NCBI RefSeq assembly: GCF_029784165.1
Contig: NC_073696.1
Coordinates: 89,103,310-89,167,309 of the forward strand
Direction of reading: 5' to 3'
Origin: Wyeomyia smithii
Lineage: Eukaryota; Arthropoda; Insecta; Diptera; Culicidae
DNA: 64,000 nucleotides
Positions 1 through 10,260 of this stretch are shown here, in pieces. Each line of letters begins with the position of its first letter. Position 1 is the stretch's first letter. The notes beneath the pieces were generated by a model, which saw only the letters and a program-made list of their open reading frames with translations, made no database searches and was not told the DNA's origin. Position numbers and translations under genes: made by a program.

Positions 1-290
1 ATGATAGCTAATATTATTTTTGAACCGACTAATAGTTCATCTTGAAAATTTGTATCAAGGAGTTTTTGCGTATCGGACATGTTTTTATGATATTAGTGTT
101 TCTTTATTCGACTAGCGTGTGCAAGGGGAAGCGGCGGGGTTACGCTTCCATCAACATGCAGTCAATTTGTAAAGTTATGACAAGAACTATTGAACTATTA
201 AAAATGTCGAGACATGTTTTGAGCTCAGATTTCGACCAATTAGAGCTGAAAAGAAGGCCAATATGGATATTTTCGAAACCGGGGTTTTAT

Positions 291-1595
291 TTAACCCGTA
301 AAGACCCGGGACGAAACTTGTTTTTTTTTAAATGCTGGTGCTCAGCACTGGAACGGCCGATTTGGGAAAACTTGGAATTTTATTCAAGGGGAATAGTTGC
401 TCCAAGTTTTGGTAAAGGTGCCACCCCTCCGGACCCCTCCCCGTTTTCGTGAGACGCAAATATGTCTGTGTTTTTTTTTTTATTTTTCAAACAGATTGAG
501 CAATCACTGGGAATTTTCATACGTATCAATTGTTCCATGTATCAAATCATGTCAGGTAGATGAAATATGGTATGTAAGAGTGAATTTGAGAGTTTCTAAA
601 TTATTTCAGTACAAAATCACAAAACCACGTATTTTCACAAAAATTCAAATAAGAAAATCGTTCTTAAAATTTTAGGTTCTACATTTTTGAAGTTAGGTCT
701 CCTGAATCAATACGCGATGAAATATTTATTTTAGCATGCAAATATTTTGAGAAAAACGAGTTTAAATTCACGAAAGTACGTATTTTCACGGAAACCTGAT
801 TTCCTCAGTCTCCCACAGTAGGTTTCAACTTGGCTCTTCAATTTTCAACCTCTATATTTCTAGAGTGACGTCTTCTGAATCCAAAGATGCTGAAAGATTT
901 ATTCTAGCATGCACAGATTTAGAGAAAAACGAGTTTGAATTCACTAAAGTCTTATGAAAAATTGATTTTCTCCAAATCTGTGCATGCTAGAAAAAATCTT
1001 TCACCATCGTTGGATTCAGAAGACGTTACTTTAAAAATATAGAGCTTGAAAATAGAAGAGCTAAGTTAAAACCTACCGTGGGAGACTGAGAAAATCAGGT
1101 TTCCATGAAAATACGTACTTTGATGAATTATAACTGCTTTTTCTCAAAATGCTTGCATGCTAAAATAAATTTTTTATCGCATATGGATTCAGGAGACCTT
1201 ACCGCAAAAATGTAAAGCTTAAAATTTGAAGAACGGTTTTGTTGTTTGAATTTTTATAAAAATACGTTGTTTTGTGAATTTGTACTGAAATAATTTGGAT
1301 AGTCCAAAATTCACTCTAACATAACATATTTCATCCACCTGACATGATTTGATACATGAAGCAATTGATGTGCATGAAAATTTCCAGTGATTGCTCAATC
1401 TGTTTGAAAAATTGGAAAAAAAAATATTTGCGTCTTACAAAAACGGGGAGGGGTCCGGAGGGGTGGCACCATTACCAAAACTTAGAGCAACTATTCCCCT
1501 TGAATAAATTTTCAAGTTTTCCCAAATCGGCCGGTCCAGTGCTGAGCACGAGCATTTTCAAAAAACAAGTTTCGTCCCGGGTCTTTACGGGTTAA
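291..1595. mobile_element. TTAA-flanked foldback (palindromic) MITE-like element
   Basis: Two arms of about 640-650 bp run in opposite directions and meet near 950. The left terminus CCCGTAAAGACCCGGGACG (from 295) reads as its reverse complement at the right terminus (ending 1591). TTAA lies directly outside both ends (291-294 and 1592-1595). Matching landmarks include the G/C-rich block at 420-440 versus 1446-1470 and the central GCATGCACAGATTT at about 907 versus 973. Each arm also holds two diverged copies of a roughly 130-bp unit with a TTTTAGCATGCA-like core. No coding frame fits it. TTAA duplication and a CCC terminus suit piggyBac-type mobilisation, but that assignment is inferred. A transcript across it would fold into a very long hairpin. 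Confidence 0.8.
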
Positions 1596-1599
1596 AGAC

Positions 1600-2290
1600 G
1601 GGAAAGCAACCCAAGATATCAAAACGACTTTCTCCGGTGTCTGGAATACATTCTAAAAAGGCCGAATACCACTCAATGTAAATATTTCTAAAATCAAAAT
1701 ACTACTGGGACCGGAAATCAAATCTAGACGCCATTTTGAAATCCAATATGGCGATCTCCGGTCTCAGAAAATTATCAAATACCACCCATTATGGTTATTT
1801 TGGAAACCAAAATGATACCCAGAGACCGAAAATCGAGTTTAGACACTATTTTTGAAATCCAAAATGGCGATATCTGGTTTCAGCAAACGGCCTGAAATGA
1901 CCGAATATCACCCAATATGCCATTTGGAAATCCGAAGTGGCAACATTCGGTTGCTGGAAATCAGCATTTATGGCATTTTAGTCATTCCAGAATCGAGATG
2001 ATGCTCTGAGACCGTAAATCAAATCCAAGATGGTGACTTCCAGTTGCTGGAATACAGCCAAAAATGACCAAATATCAAACAGTATGGTTATTTTCAAAAC
2101 CAAAATGATGTTCAGAGTCCAGAAATCGGTCCTATTCCTTAAATCCAAGGTAGCAACTTCCAATATCCAAGGTTTCGGAGGAACAGCCAGATATGGTCAA
2201 AGAGTGGTGTTTAATAATAATATGAATATTTTCAACCCGTAAAGTTATCCAAAGGCCGGAAATCGACCCCAGATGAAATTTTAAATCTTT
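1600..2290. repeat. degenerate minisatellite, unit about 115-120 bp
   Basis: The phrase 'AAATCCAANATGGCGAC' with a following 'CCGGT..CTG', and the phrase 'CCAAAATGATGCCCAGAG'-like, recur in order near 1738, 1853, 1926, 2021 and 2141. Spacing ranges from about 75 to 120 bp because units carry deletions. The same family returns at 12475-13115. It starts directly after the foldback element. The ORFs crossing it are by-products of the repeat. Confidence 0.7.
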
Positions 2291-3091
2291 ACAGGGCCGC
2301 CAGACAAGTTCTAGAGTGTTATTTTATTAGTTTTTGGAATGAGAAGTTGGCTTCGAACTTATTGTTGGTGATCATTCTCAAATACATTAATGCAAGTAAT
2401 GTAACAAACAGCCTTATGTTGAGGTAGTTATCGAAATTGATGGACCCTTGGATACCCTTTTTATTTGCAAAACAAATACACTTCACAAATTAGTTTCAAT
2501 CGAAATAACAGATTTCAAATTGTTTACGTTTGGCACCTGGGTCCTTTTAGCACAATACTTCAGCTGTTCCTAGCCAATATAACAAACTTAGTACCAGAAT
2601 GTTCTTTCAAGTTCCTATCATTTCTACCTACTGCTATTTTCTCGAATGTATTCGTTATAATTTTGTTAGGAATTGGAATATTGTAGAAACATAATTCAGG
2701 AAAAAAGCTTTTTGGACAGAATACATACAATCTTTTATATCAATAGTAATATTAATATTTATTTGAAATTATGTATATTGGAGAGATATGCGGTTGTCGT
2801 CGTATACTCAATGGCGCAGTAACGCGGGCCGGGAATCAGCTAGTATGTTATGTTAATTATCTCGAAGATGTAAAAACGAAATAAAACCCACAAATTTAGT
2901 AAACAAAGTCAATTGTAATGAGATGAATGGATCGTGCTACCTCTTTCTATGCATCATTCTGGTAACTATGTAATTTGTATTTAGACCATTGCACGAAAAT
3001 ATTATGATATTGATATTGCTTCAAGTTCATGCACCTTGCAAACAAACTCCCTGAACTGTTAAAAAAGTGAGGTTAGGCGATCCGTGCAATG
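2291..3091. other. unclassified intergenic stretch
   Basis: AT-rich, with no convincing coding frame and no repeat that I can delimit. A short G/C-rich piece at 2790-2855 (GGCGCAGTAACGCGGGCCGG) stands out from its surroundings and may be the end of a retroelement, but I cannot place it. Confidence 0.4.
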
Positions 3092-3546
3092 ATCTATATC
3101 AGCCTCTTTCAACCGGGGGGAATTCCCCCCTAGGGGGGAATTCGACCGTTGCAGGGGGGGGGGAATTGTGAGTGGAAAAGTTTCACATGTAATGCGCTTT
3201 TGTGATTGACGGTGGTGCGACATTTTTTTCAGTGTCCAATGAATTAGCTCGCAAAAAAACCATGCAGCAGTTATATGCGCATTATCTTGCTCTATAGGTA
3301 TTCCTAAGTCAAATGTGCTTGTTGACGATAAATCGTCACACACACATTCACAAGAGATGCTGAATTGTATGCCCGTGTATTGGTGTTCTCCTGCTTGAAA
3401 CCTGTTAAAAATTAAAGTTTAAAAAGCCTTATATTTTTTAATTACTACAGCTTTTTTTTCATGGTTCCGATAGGGGGGAAAAGCTTGTGTAAATTATCAA
3501 AAGGGGGTGCATGAACTGAAGAAGGTTGAAAACCACTGATCTATAT
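3092..3546. mobile_element. non-autonomous hAT element with 8-bp target duplication
   Basis: ATCTATAT occurs at 3092-3099 and again at 3539-3546. The element between them (3100-3538, 439 bp) begins CAGCCTCTTTCAACC and ends with the reverse complement of CAGTGGTTTTCAACC, 11 of 15 positions matching. The CAG...TTCAACC terminus and 8-bp duplication are hallmarks of hAT elements (known family features). Inside are G-rich runs near each end and no transposase frame; the minus-strand ORF that starts within the element and runs past its left end has no visible motif. It is therefore a deletion derivative that needs a transposase supplied in trans. Confidence 0.82.
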
Positions 3547-4636
3547 AGACGCTCGATATGGCCATTATTGGGCATCTTTGCGTATTTCAAGTCGTTATTG
3601 TTTTCGCTTGATGAGTTTTGGTCCCAATATTCCGGGAGTATCCGGAACACACCCGGGACAGGCCTGCTTGTGGTTCTAAGTACTGCATTGATCATGACCA
3701 CTATATTACAGGAATATGTTTCGGCCATAAATCTGGAAACGGTTGACCTATAGCAGCTATCCTAATCGGCAACAAAAAAACCATAATACCTTGCTTTTGG
3801 AGGTTGTTGAGTAAGAATTGGTTGAAGGAACGACGAGAAAACTGCCGAAAAAGAACTGCCTAAACAAAATGGGGCTGGTACCGTTACAGTTTTGAACAAC
3901 CCCGAACCTTCCAAGAAGGTAAAAGTACGTTATAGAAATGCAGAAAAAAGTACTCCGGATAATCGAACCATTTTCTCCGGATAATCGAGCCCCGGATAAC
4001 CGAGCCCCCGGATAATCGAGTCCCCCATATATTTTGCGAGGAATACGATGAAACTAATAAATTTCAAATAAATAAAAAAGTAACCTATCTGGCTCCACCT
4101 CCGGTCAAAAATAATATTTTTTCTAGATTATTTAGTTTATTTTTTTTTAAATCACGTACAAGGTTTTCCCGACGTGTAGACGTAAAATTATTTAAATATT
4201 AATTTAAAAATTGAAATATTAATATTATTTAAATTTTAATAAATTTACAGACGTAAAATTGCAAAAAAATAATAATAAGGAAATTTTAAACTATTTTCGT
4301 AAAAATTTTATAACTCGCCTAACTGGCTTATATTATCTTGGGGTGATAAGTGTTTCTTACGTAAAAATTCACGTGGAACACGATGACACTATCAAATTTA
4401 AAATGATGTTGCTGCATTTCCCGGAAAATTCAAATTTATTTTTAAATACAAAAATAATCTATCTGGCAACACTTCCGGTCAAAAATAATATTCTTTTCTG
4501 GATTCCTTGGTTTATTTCCTTCAAAAATCACTTATCAGTATTTTACGGATGTCTTACGTCTGAAAATCTCCTAGTTAGCCTCGAGGTACGATACTGGTCG
4601 TCACAGGTTTGAATTTAGGCTCGGAAGAGACTGTTA
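3547..4636. other. unclassified AT-rich stretch with an internal direct repeat
   Basis: No gene recognised. A segment around 4080-4190 (core 'CCGGTCAAAAATAATATT') is repeated in the same orientation at about 4452-4560 with scattered differences, so part of this stretch is duplicated repeat DNA. The 117-codon frame at 4259-4612 spans the second copy and has no family features. Confidence 0.4.
3955..4025. repeat. short tandem array of CCGGATAATCGAG-type units
   Basis: Four units, CCGGATAATCGAACC, CCGGATAATCGAGCC, CCGGATAACCGAGCC and CCGGATAATCGAGTC, start at about 3955, 3977, 3992 and 4008. From memory, repeated CTCGATTATCCGG is typical of pogo/Tigger-type termini, so this could be one end of such an element. 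I find no partner end nearby. Confidence 0.5.
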
Positions 4637-4919
4637 GCACAGACAAACAGACGTACCACGAAATTTATTTTCGTGGATCAAAATAACGGTCAGTTCGAAT
4701 GAATTACAGTTATGCGGAATATTCCCGCAGCAGCAGTGGTGGCGCTGGGGTGCTTTTTTGTTGAACTCAGTTGACAGTTGTTGCGCACCGTGCTGCTAGA
4801 ACAGCAAAAAATCCGAAAGTTTATCTTTTGCGGAATATGTCCAGTAGGTGTCGCACAAGTAAGTCGAAACCATATTTTCTTAAAATTTTGTATGGCGTGG
4901 TACGTCTGTTTGTCTGTGC
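4637..4919. mobile_element. MITE with perfect 24-bp terminal inverted repeats
   Basis: The termini at 4637-4660 and 4896-4919 are exact reverse complements over 24 bp, starting GCACAGACAAACAGACG. The 283-bp element has no coding frame. TGTTA lies just outside each end (4632-4636 and 4920-4924), which fits a 5-bp target duplication, although duplication length alone does not settle the superfamily. Perfect inverted repeats suggest a relatively young insertion. Confidence 0.8.
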
Positions 4920-7794
4920 TGTTACTGTCAGTAGGATCGTAACGCTAGCCCCGCAGTTGTCCTGTACCAGTAACAGTTGGCTGCGAAGTCTGTGTATAAT
5001 AAACAGAAGGTCGAAATGAATAATAATAATAATAAGTGAACAGAAAACTGTTCACAGCTCTATAAAGAAGTAGAACTACATAGAACTACTAAAAGAGCAA
5101 CTATTAACCAGAAAAAAACACCAGACTCGAGAAAAAACTATCAAGTTTAATTTTAAAAGCTGAAACACCTGAAAATACTTCTTTAAAATAGCACAAATGA
5201 TTTCTGAATTTAACTCAAAATGATTGAAAACCCGTCACTGATGTCTAGAAAAAGCCATCAATGGAAATAATGGTAAATGACGCTTGATTTAGATAGAAAA
5301 TAAAAATAAAAAAATAAACAAAAACTAGTGCCCCGAAGACCTCTGCTAACGAAAGAAAATGATTAAAAAAGAAACATATCTCAGAATCCAAATTTATCAC
5401 AAATACAGCTGTTAACGACTTTAAGATTAGAACAGCTGTAAATTTTTTATTGCAGGCCAATATTTTTTTGGCATATTTCCATGTTTTTGGAAAAATATCG
5501 TGTCTACGGGGACATTATCATTTTTGGGTAGATTGGCACTGACCCAGTGGAATGAAGAAATTCGCTCTAACACATCATGTCATCATAGATGAAGACATCA
5601 TGTCATTCAAGTGCCCTATTTACAAAGTTTACATTTTTTTCTAACCCATATTTGCTAATCGCATTGAAAAACAAAAGGTATGTGAAAAAAATAAATCAGC
5701 AAACAATAACTTCTAGTCTAGCTAACCTAATCTAATGGATCTGTCAGTCGTATTATCTCAAATCCACTCAAAGTGTTATCTACAGCATAATCTTTCCTCA
5801 TTTTATTAGAAAGGTTACATTACTTTAGAAAAACAAAACTATGTTTGCCTTACACATTAGCAGCGTGAAATATAAACGTTTATTAGTACTTTATGTCGAA
5901 CTTCCATTATGCAGACTCCTTTCGCACAGCACCGAACAAACAAAAAAAAAACAAACACACCAACGAGCGACATGATTGCTATCTACCAAGCCACCGATGG
6001 CAGTAGCTACCGTATACTGTGTGGATTTGTGTTGGAAGCCATTCCGTTTAATGGCAAGTGGGAATCCGAACCCCATTTTCACACCGTCTTCTCAACGCCA
6101 CGCCAGTTCCTAACGAATGTTGGCCCTAAGATACCACAGCCCTATTCAAGTCACACTGGCGAATGGTTGTGGGAAAACTCGCAAAAAAAAATTACCAGCA
6201 CCGATGCTGGTGGCAAAGTTTTTATTCTCTGCTCAGTGCGCTCCCCGCTTATAACCCCAATAAAAAGCAGTGAGCAGAACAAAATAAAAAAGCCAAAAAG
6301 AAAACCATGGATAAAAATGCTGTAATATTTATTTCATTTAATTATGAAGTACAGCAGTTTTTGCTTTCCGTTAAAGTTCATTTTTGAGTCGCTTCTGTTT
6401 GTGGGTAAACTTGTGGTTTGTATTATTTACAGTTTAAGAGGAGTTTGGAGCTTACGCCATATATAATTCGCTAGCTTATAACGAGGTTTAGAGTGTCACA
6501 AATGGTACACAGGTACACAGGCTTATTAATTAATTACTTTCTGGTTTCGTTGCTAGTCTTACCAACAATTTTCATGGAATCCTTTTCAAAATCTTTAAAA
6601 GCATTCCCAACTATTTTTATAAGCATACTATCAAACTTGCTAGTCAGGACTAAGAAGCAATTTCCCCGAAGTAATCTTTGTGAAAGTTCTTTAAAACAAT
6701 GCTCCGTTGGAGACATCACATCCATCTCCATTCCAAGACGTGAAAGCTGTTCTGTGGAGATTCCTAGTTTAAAACGTCCGCTCCCTTTATGCACCAAGCG
6801 GTGTGATCGGACCTTTCCCTTGAGAGTACTTTTCAAGATTATTTTTGTACTCTCATCTCTCTGTTGAACATATGTTAGCATATCAAACCAAAGAATGGTG
6901 AACCGACTTTAACAGTGATTCTGTATCGTTTCAATCAAAACAGCAAAATCACAACGAAAACTAATAACACTGTAGTGCAAAAGGAAACTCGTCGCATTCA
7001 TCTATCCAGCGCTGGCTCTTTGCCTTTCTACATGCACTTTGCATGCCAGTATGTTTATACTTGCGTTAATAGAAGAGAAGAAAATGCAAAAGTAAAGCGT
7101 AAGGCTCCGAATCCTTGCGACTAGGACGACTCACGATAGCAACAGTACACCAGCAAGAGTCGTTTCTAGCGAAGGCGTTGCAGAGACGTCGGAAGCACTT
7201 TGGTGGGGATTTTCCTTACTTTGGCGGCTCGCTGTTTTTTCTTACTCTGCCTTTCGGGAAGCATTATTTTTTTTTGTTATGGCCTTCTTCCGCTAAGTCT
7301 GGCGGAATTTCAAGCGGATGTCATTTGTTTCCAGCAGGAAATCCTGATTTATTACATTGGCTGAAAGTACTGCGAAGTTCGCCGCTGAAACGAATAATCG
7401 TCAAAAAAAAAAAAAAAGAATGGCCCTTTCAGGGAGGGACTGCATCCAAACCGCACCGCGCAGATAGCGCTGGTAAAACTTTCTAAAACGCAAAATGCTT
7501 CAAATTGGCATCATGACAGCAAAATTCCGAAGACATAAGCAGATCAGTGAATGTACGAAATACGGACTGTAAAATATTGCTGTATGATTTAAAACAATGG
7601 GTTTTGTCGTTTCCAAGAATGAATAAAATTAAAAATGGAAATGCGAGCAAGCACTTAAGTACTGCGGCTATGCTTTTCATGACGCGTGAAAAATTTTCTT
7701 TCGAGTTCAAGAGCAACAAATTCCTTCATATATTTGACACTAGTTGCGTTTCCTAGAATAAAATCAATATGTGTGTTCCTCCTTAATATTTTTC
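4920..7794. other. unclassified stretch, no recognised gene
   Basis: Contains several unrecognised ORFs: plus 5909-6325 (138 codons), plus 6493-6867 overlapping minus 6534-6881 (115 codons), and plus 7115-7486 (123 codons). None shows a domain, signal peptide or membrane segment I can name, and no splice-consistent extension is obvious. A phrase near 5500 ('GTGTCTACGGGGACATT') looks like part of an interspersed repeat. The ORFs are most likely chance frames or decayed repeats. Confidence 0.35.
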
Positions 7795-8270
7795 AAACCG
7801 AATGAAAAAAATGACTGCCCTTTAAACGTAAATAGTACAAAATCGAAGAACAAAACCGAAAGGTCGAACCAAAAATTGAACCTCAAAAACCGAGAAATGA
7901 AAATTAAAACCAGACATCCAAAATCAAAATTGATAAGACAAAAGTGAGAGATCGAAAATAAAAATTGAACAGCAAAAAATCAAAAGTGAGAAGTCAAGGA
8001 GAAGAGAGAAGTCGAAAATCAAAAGTAAAAAAGTGAAAGGCCAAAAGTCGAAAGTCACTAGACAGAAGTCAAAAGTCAAACGTCAAATGTGAAAAGTACA
8101 AATCGTGAGAAAGGAGTCAAAATCAAAATTCAAGAGTAAACAATCAACAAGTCAAAAGATCAAATGTCAGAAGTCAAAAGCCAAAGCTCAACGTCAGAGT
8201 GAAGAGTCAAATATGGAAAGTAACAAGTCGAAAAGCAAAAGCCAAAAGTCAAAAAATGAAGTGAAAAGAG
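7795..8270. repeat. degenerate AAAAGTC-type heptamer repeat
   Basis: Loose tandem runs of 'AAAAGTC', 'AAAAATC' and 'AAAAGTG' words at roughly 7-bp spacing grade into the clean array that follows. All frames are repeat-derived. Confidence 0.75.
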
Positions 8271-8861
8271 AAAAGTAAATAGTAAAAAGGGAAAAGTCAA
8301 CAGTAAACAGTGCAAAGTAAAAAGTAAAAATTAAAAAGTAAAAAGTAAAAAGTAAAAAGTAAAAAGTAAAAAGTAAAAAGTAAAAAGTAAAAAGTAAAAA
8401 GTAAAAAGTAAAAAGTAAAAAGTAAAAAGTAAAAAGTAAAAAGTAAAAAGTAAAAAGTAAAAAGTAAAAAGTAAAAAGTAAAAAGTAAAAAGTAAAAAGT
8501 AAAAAGTAAAAAGTAAAAAGTAAAAAGTAAAAAGTAAAAAGTAAAAAGTCAAAAGTCAAAAGTAAAAAGTAAAAAGTAAAAAGTAAAAAGTAAAAAGTAA
8601 AAAGTAAAAAGTAAAAAGTAAAAAGTAAAAAGTAAAAAGTAAAAAGTAAAAAGTAAAAAGTAAAAAGTAAAAAGTAAAAAGTAAAAAGTAAAAACTAAAA
8701 AGTAAAAAGTATAAAGTAAAAAGTAAAAAGTAAAAAGTAAATAGTAAAAAGTAAAAAGTAAAAAGTAAAAAGTAAAAAGTAAAAAGTAAAAAGGAAAAAG
8801 GAAAAAGGAAAAAGGAAAAAGGAAAAAGGAAAATGGAAAAAGGAAAAAGGAAATATCAAAC
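8271..8861. repeat. (AAAAAGT)n heptamer array
   Basis: Nearly pure AAAAAGT tandem repeat from about 8320 to 8790, with sparse variants (AAAAGTC near 8550, AAAACT near 8690, AATAGT near 8740). It then shifts to AAAAAGG units from 8790 to about 8850. Because 7 is not a multiple of 3, a minus-strand reading gives an endless FYFLLFT heptapeptide; this is an artefact and not a gene. Confidence 0.95.
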
Positions 8862-9104
8862 AGGGTAATCGCTCCTATATTCATCTCAGTACCTATATTT
8901 ATCTCATCACGGTTTTCTGATCAATTTATCGTCAAATTTTACCATATTTTCAACGTTAAACTTTCAACCGCTTAACAAAATCGAGAAGCAAATAGATTTA
9001 CTTTCAAAATTTGTATAAATTTGATATTAAACTGGACAGATGAGTGAAATAAGATGAATATTTGTGCACCTAGCTGTTAAGATGAACAATGGGGCGATTA
9101 CCCT
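8862..9104. mobile_element. MITE inserted in the heptamer array
   Basis: The left end AGGGTAATCGCTCC (8862) is matched by the reverse complement of the right end ...GGGGCGATTACCCT (ending 9104); about 20 of 24 positions agree. The 243-bp core is unrelated to the surrounding heptamers, so it interrupts the array. A related left end is seen at 40117. No target duplication is clear because the flanks are low complexity. Confidence 0.7.
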
Positions 9105-9830
9105 AGTAAACAAAAAAATGTAAAGTCTTAAGTCTGAATTCTAAAATCTCACGTCCCAAGCCTCAAGTCTAAAGTCTTAAATCTCAAGTCTAAAGTCTTA
9201 AGTCTGAAATCTTGAGTCTAAGGTCTGAAGTATAAAGTCTAAAGTCTAAAGTCTTAGGTCTAAGGTCTAAAGTCTATAGTCTAAAGTCTAAAGTCTTAAG
9301 TCTAAAATCTAAAGTTTGAATTCTAACGTTAAAAGTCTAATGCCTAAAGTCTTAAGTCTAAAGTCTCAAGTCTAAAGTATAAAATCTAAAGTCTAAAGTT
9401 TAAAGTCTTAAGTCTAAAGTCTAAAACCTAAAATCAAAAGTCGAAAGTCCAAATCTAAAGGCTGAAGTTATAAGTCCAAAGTCTAAAGTCTAATGTCTTA
9501 AGTCTAATTCTAAAATCTAAAGCCATAAATCTAAAGCCTAAATCTAAAGTCCAAAGTCTGAACTCCGATCTCTAAAGCCTAAAGTTTATCAACAAACATC
9601 TAACGTTTACAGTCTACAGTTCAAACTCTCAAGTCTCAAGTCTCAGGCTAAAGGCTAAGGTGTGAAGTCTGTGGCCCAAACTCTAACGTCTAAAGTGTAA
9701 AGTCTAAAGTCATAAGTCTAAATTCTTAAGTCTGAAGTCTAGAAACTGGAGTATAAAGTCTAAAGTCTATAGCCTAAAATTTTAAGTCTAAAGCCTTAAG
9801 TCCAAAGTCCAAAGTCAAAATCAAAATTCA
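9105..9830. repeat. degenerate (TAAAGTC)n heptamer array
   Basis: Dozens of TAAAGTC units with variants such as TTAAGTC, CAAGTCT and AAAATCT run in approximate 7-bp register. The unit differs from the AAAAAGT array on the other side of the MITE, but both keep an AAAGT core. No coding content. Confidence 0.9.
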
Positions 9831-10260
9831 GAAAAAAATGGAATTCAAAATACCAAAGTCGAAAGTCAAAAGTTAAACACCAAAGATTAGAATTGAAAAG
9901 TGAAGAGTCAAAAATCGAAAGTAAATAGTAAAAAGGTAAAACTCTCAAGTTAATGATCAAAAAGCAAAAGTTAAAAGTTAGGAGTCAGGAATCAAAAGCA
10001 AAAAAATCAAAGTCTGAATTTAAATTCAAAAACCGAAATTCATTAGGCGAATGATGTCTAAAGTCTAAAGTCAAAAATCAAAAAGGCAAAAATCGAAAAA
10101 TTATAGGTAATATCACAAGACAGAAGTCAACATTCAAAGGCAACAGTCAAAAACTAAACATGTCAAAAAATTCTGGAACCAAAATCAAAAACGTCAATAG
10201 CCAATAAAAGTTAAAAGACAAAGGTTAAAAATCAAGAAAAACTAAGAATCAGTAAATCGG
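9831..10260. repeat. degenerate AAAAGTC/AAAATC repeat tail
   Basis: The heptamer signal becomes progressively looser ('AAAAGTC', 'AAAAATC', 'AAAAGTT') and fades by about 10260. It mirrors the block at 7795-8270. Confidence 0.7.

Noticed and set aside
6493..6881. Overlapping 124- and 115-codon ORFs on opposite strands.
   Set aside because: No recognisable domain on either strand and no splice context; not supportable as genes.
8194..8884. Long minus-strand hydrophobic ORFs with FYFLLFT repeats resembling membrane proteins.
   Set aside because: Translation of the AAAAAGT heptamer array.
7795..10260. CRISPR-like spacing of short repeats.
   Set aside because: Contiguous heptamers with no unique spacers; eukaryotic simple repeat.
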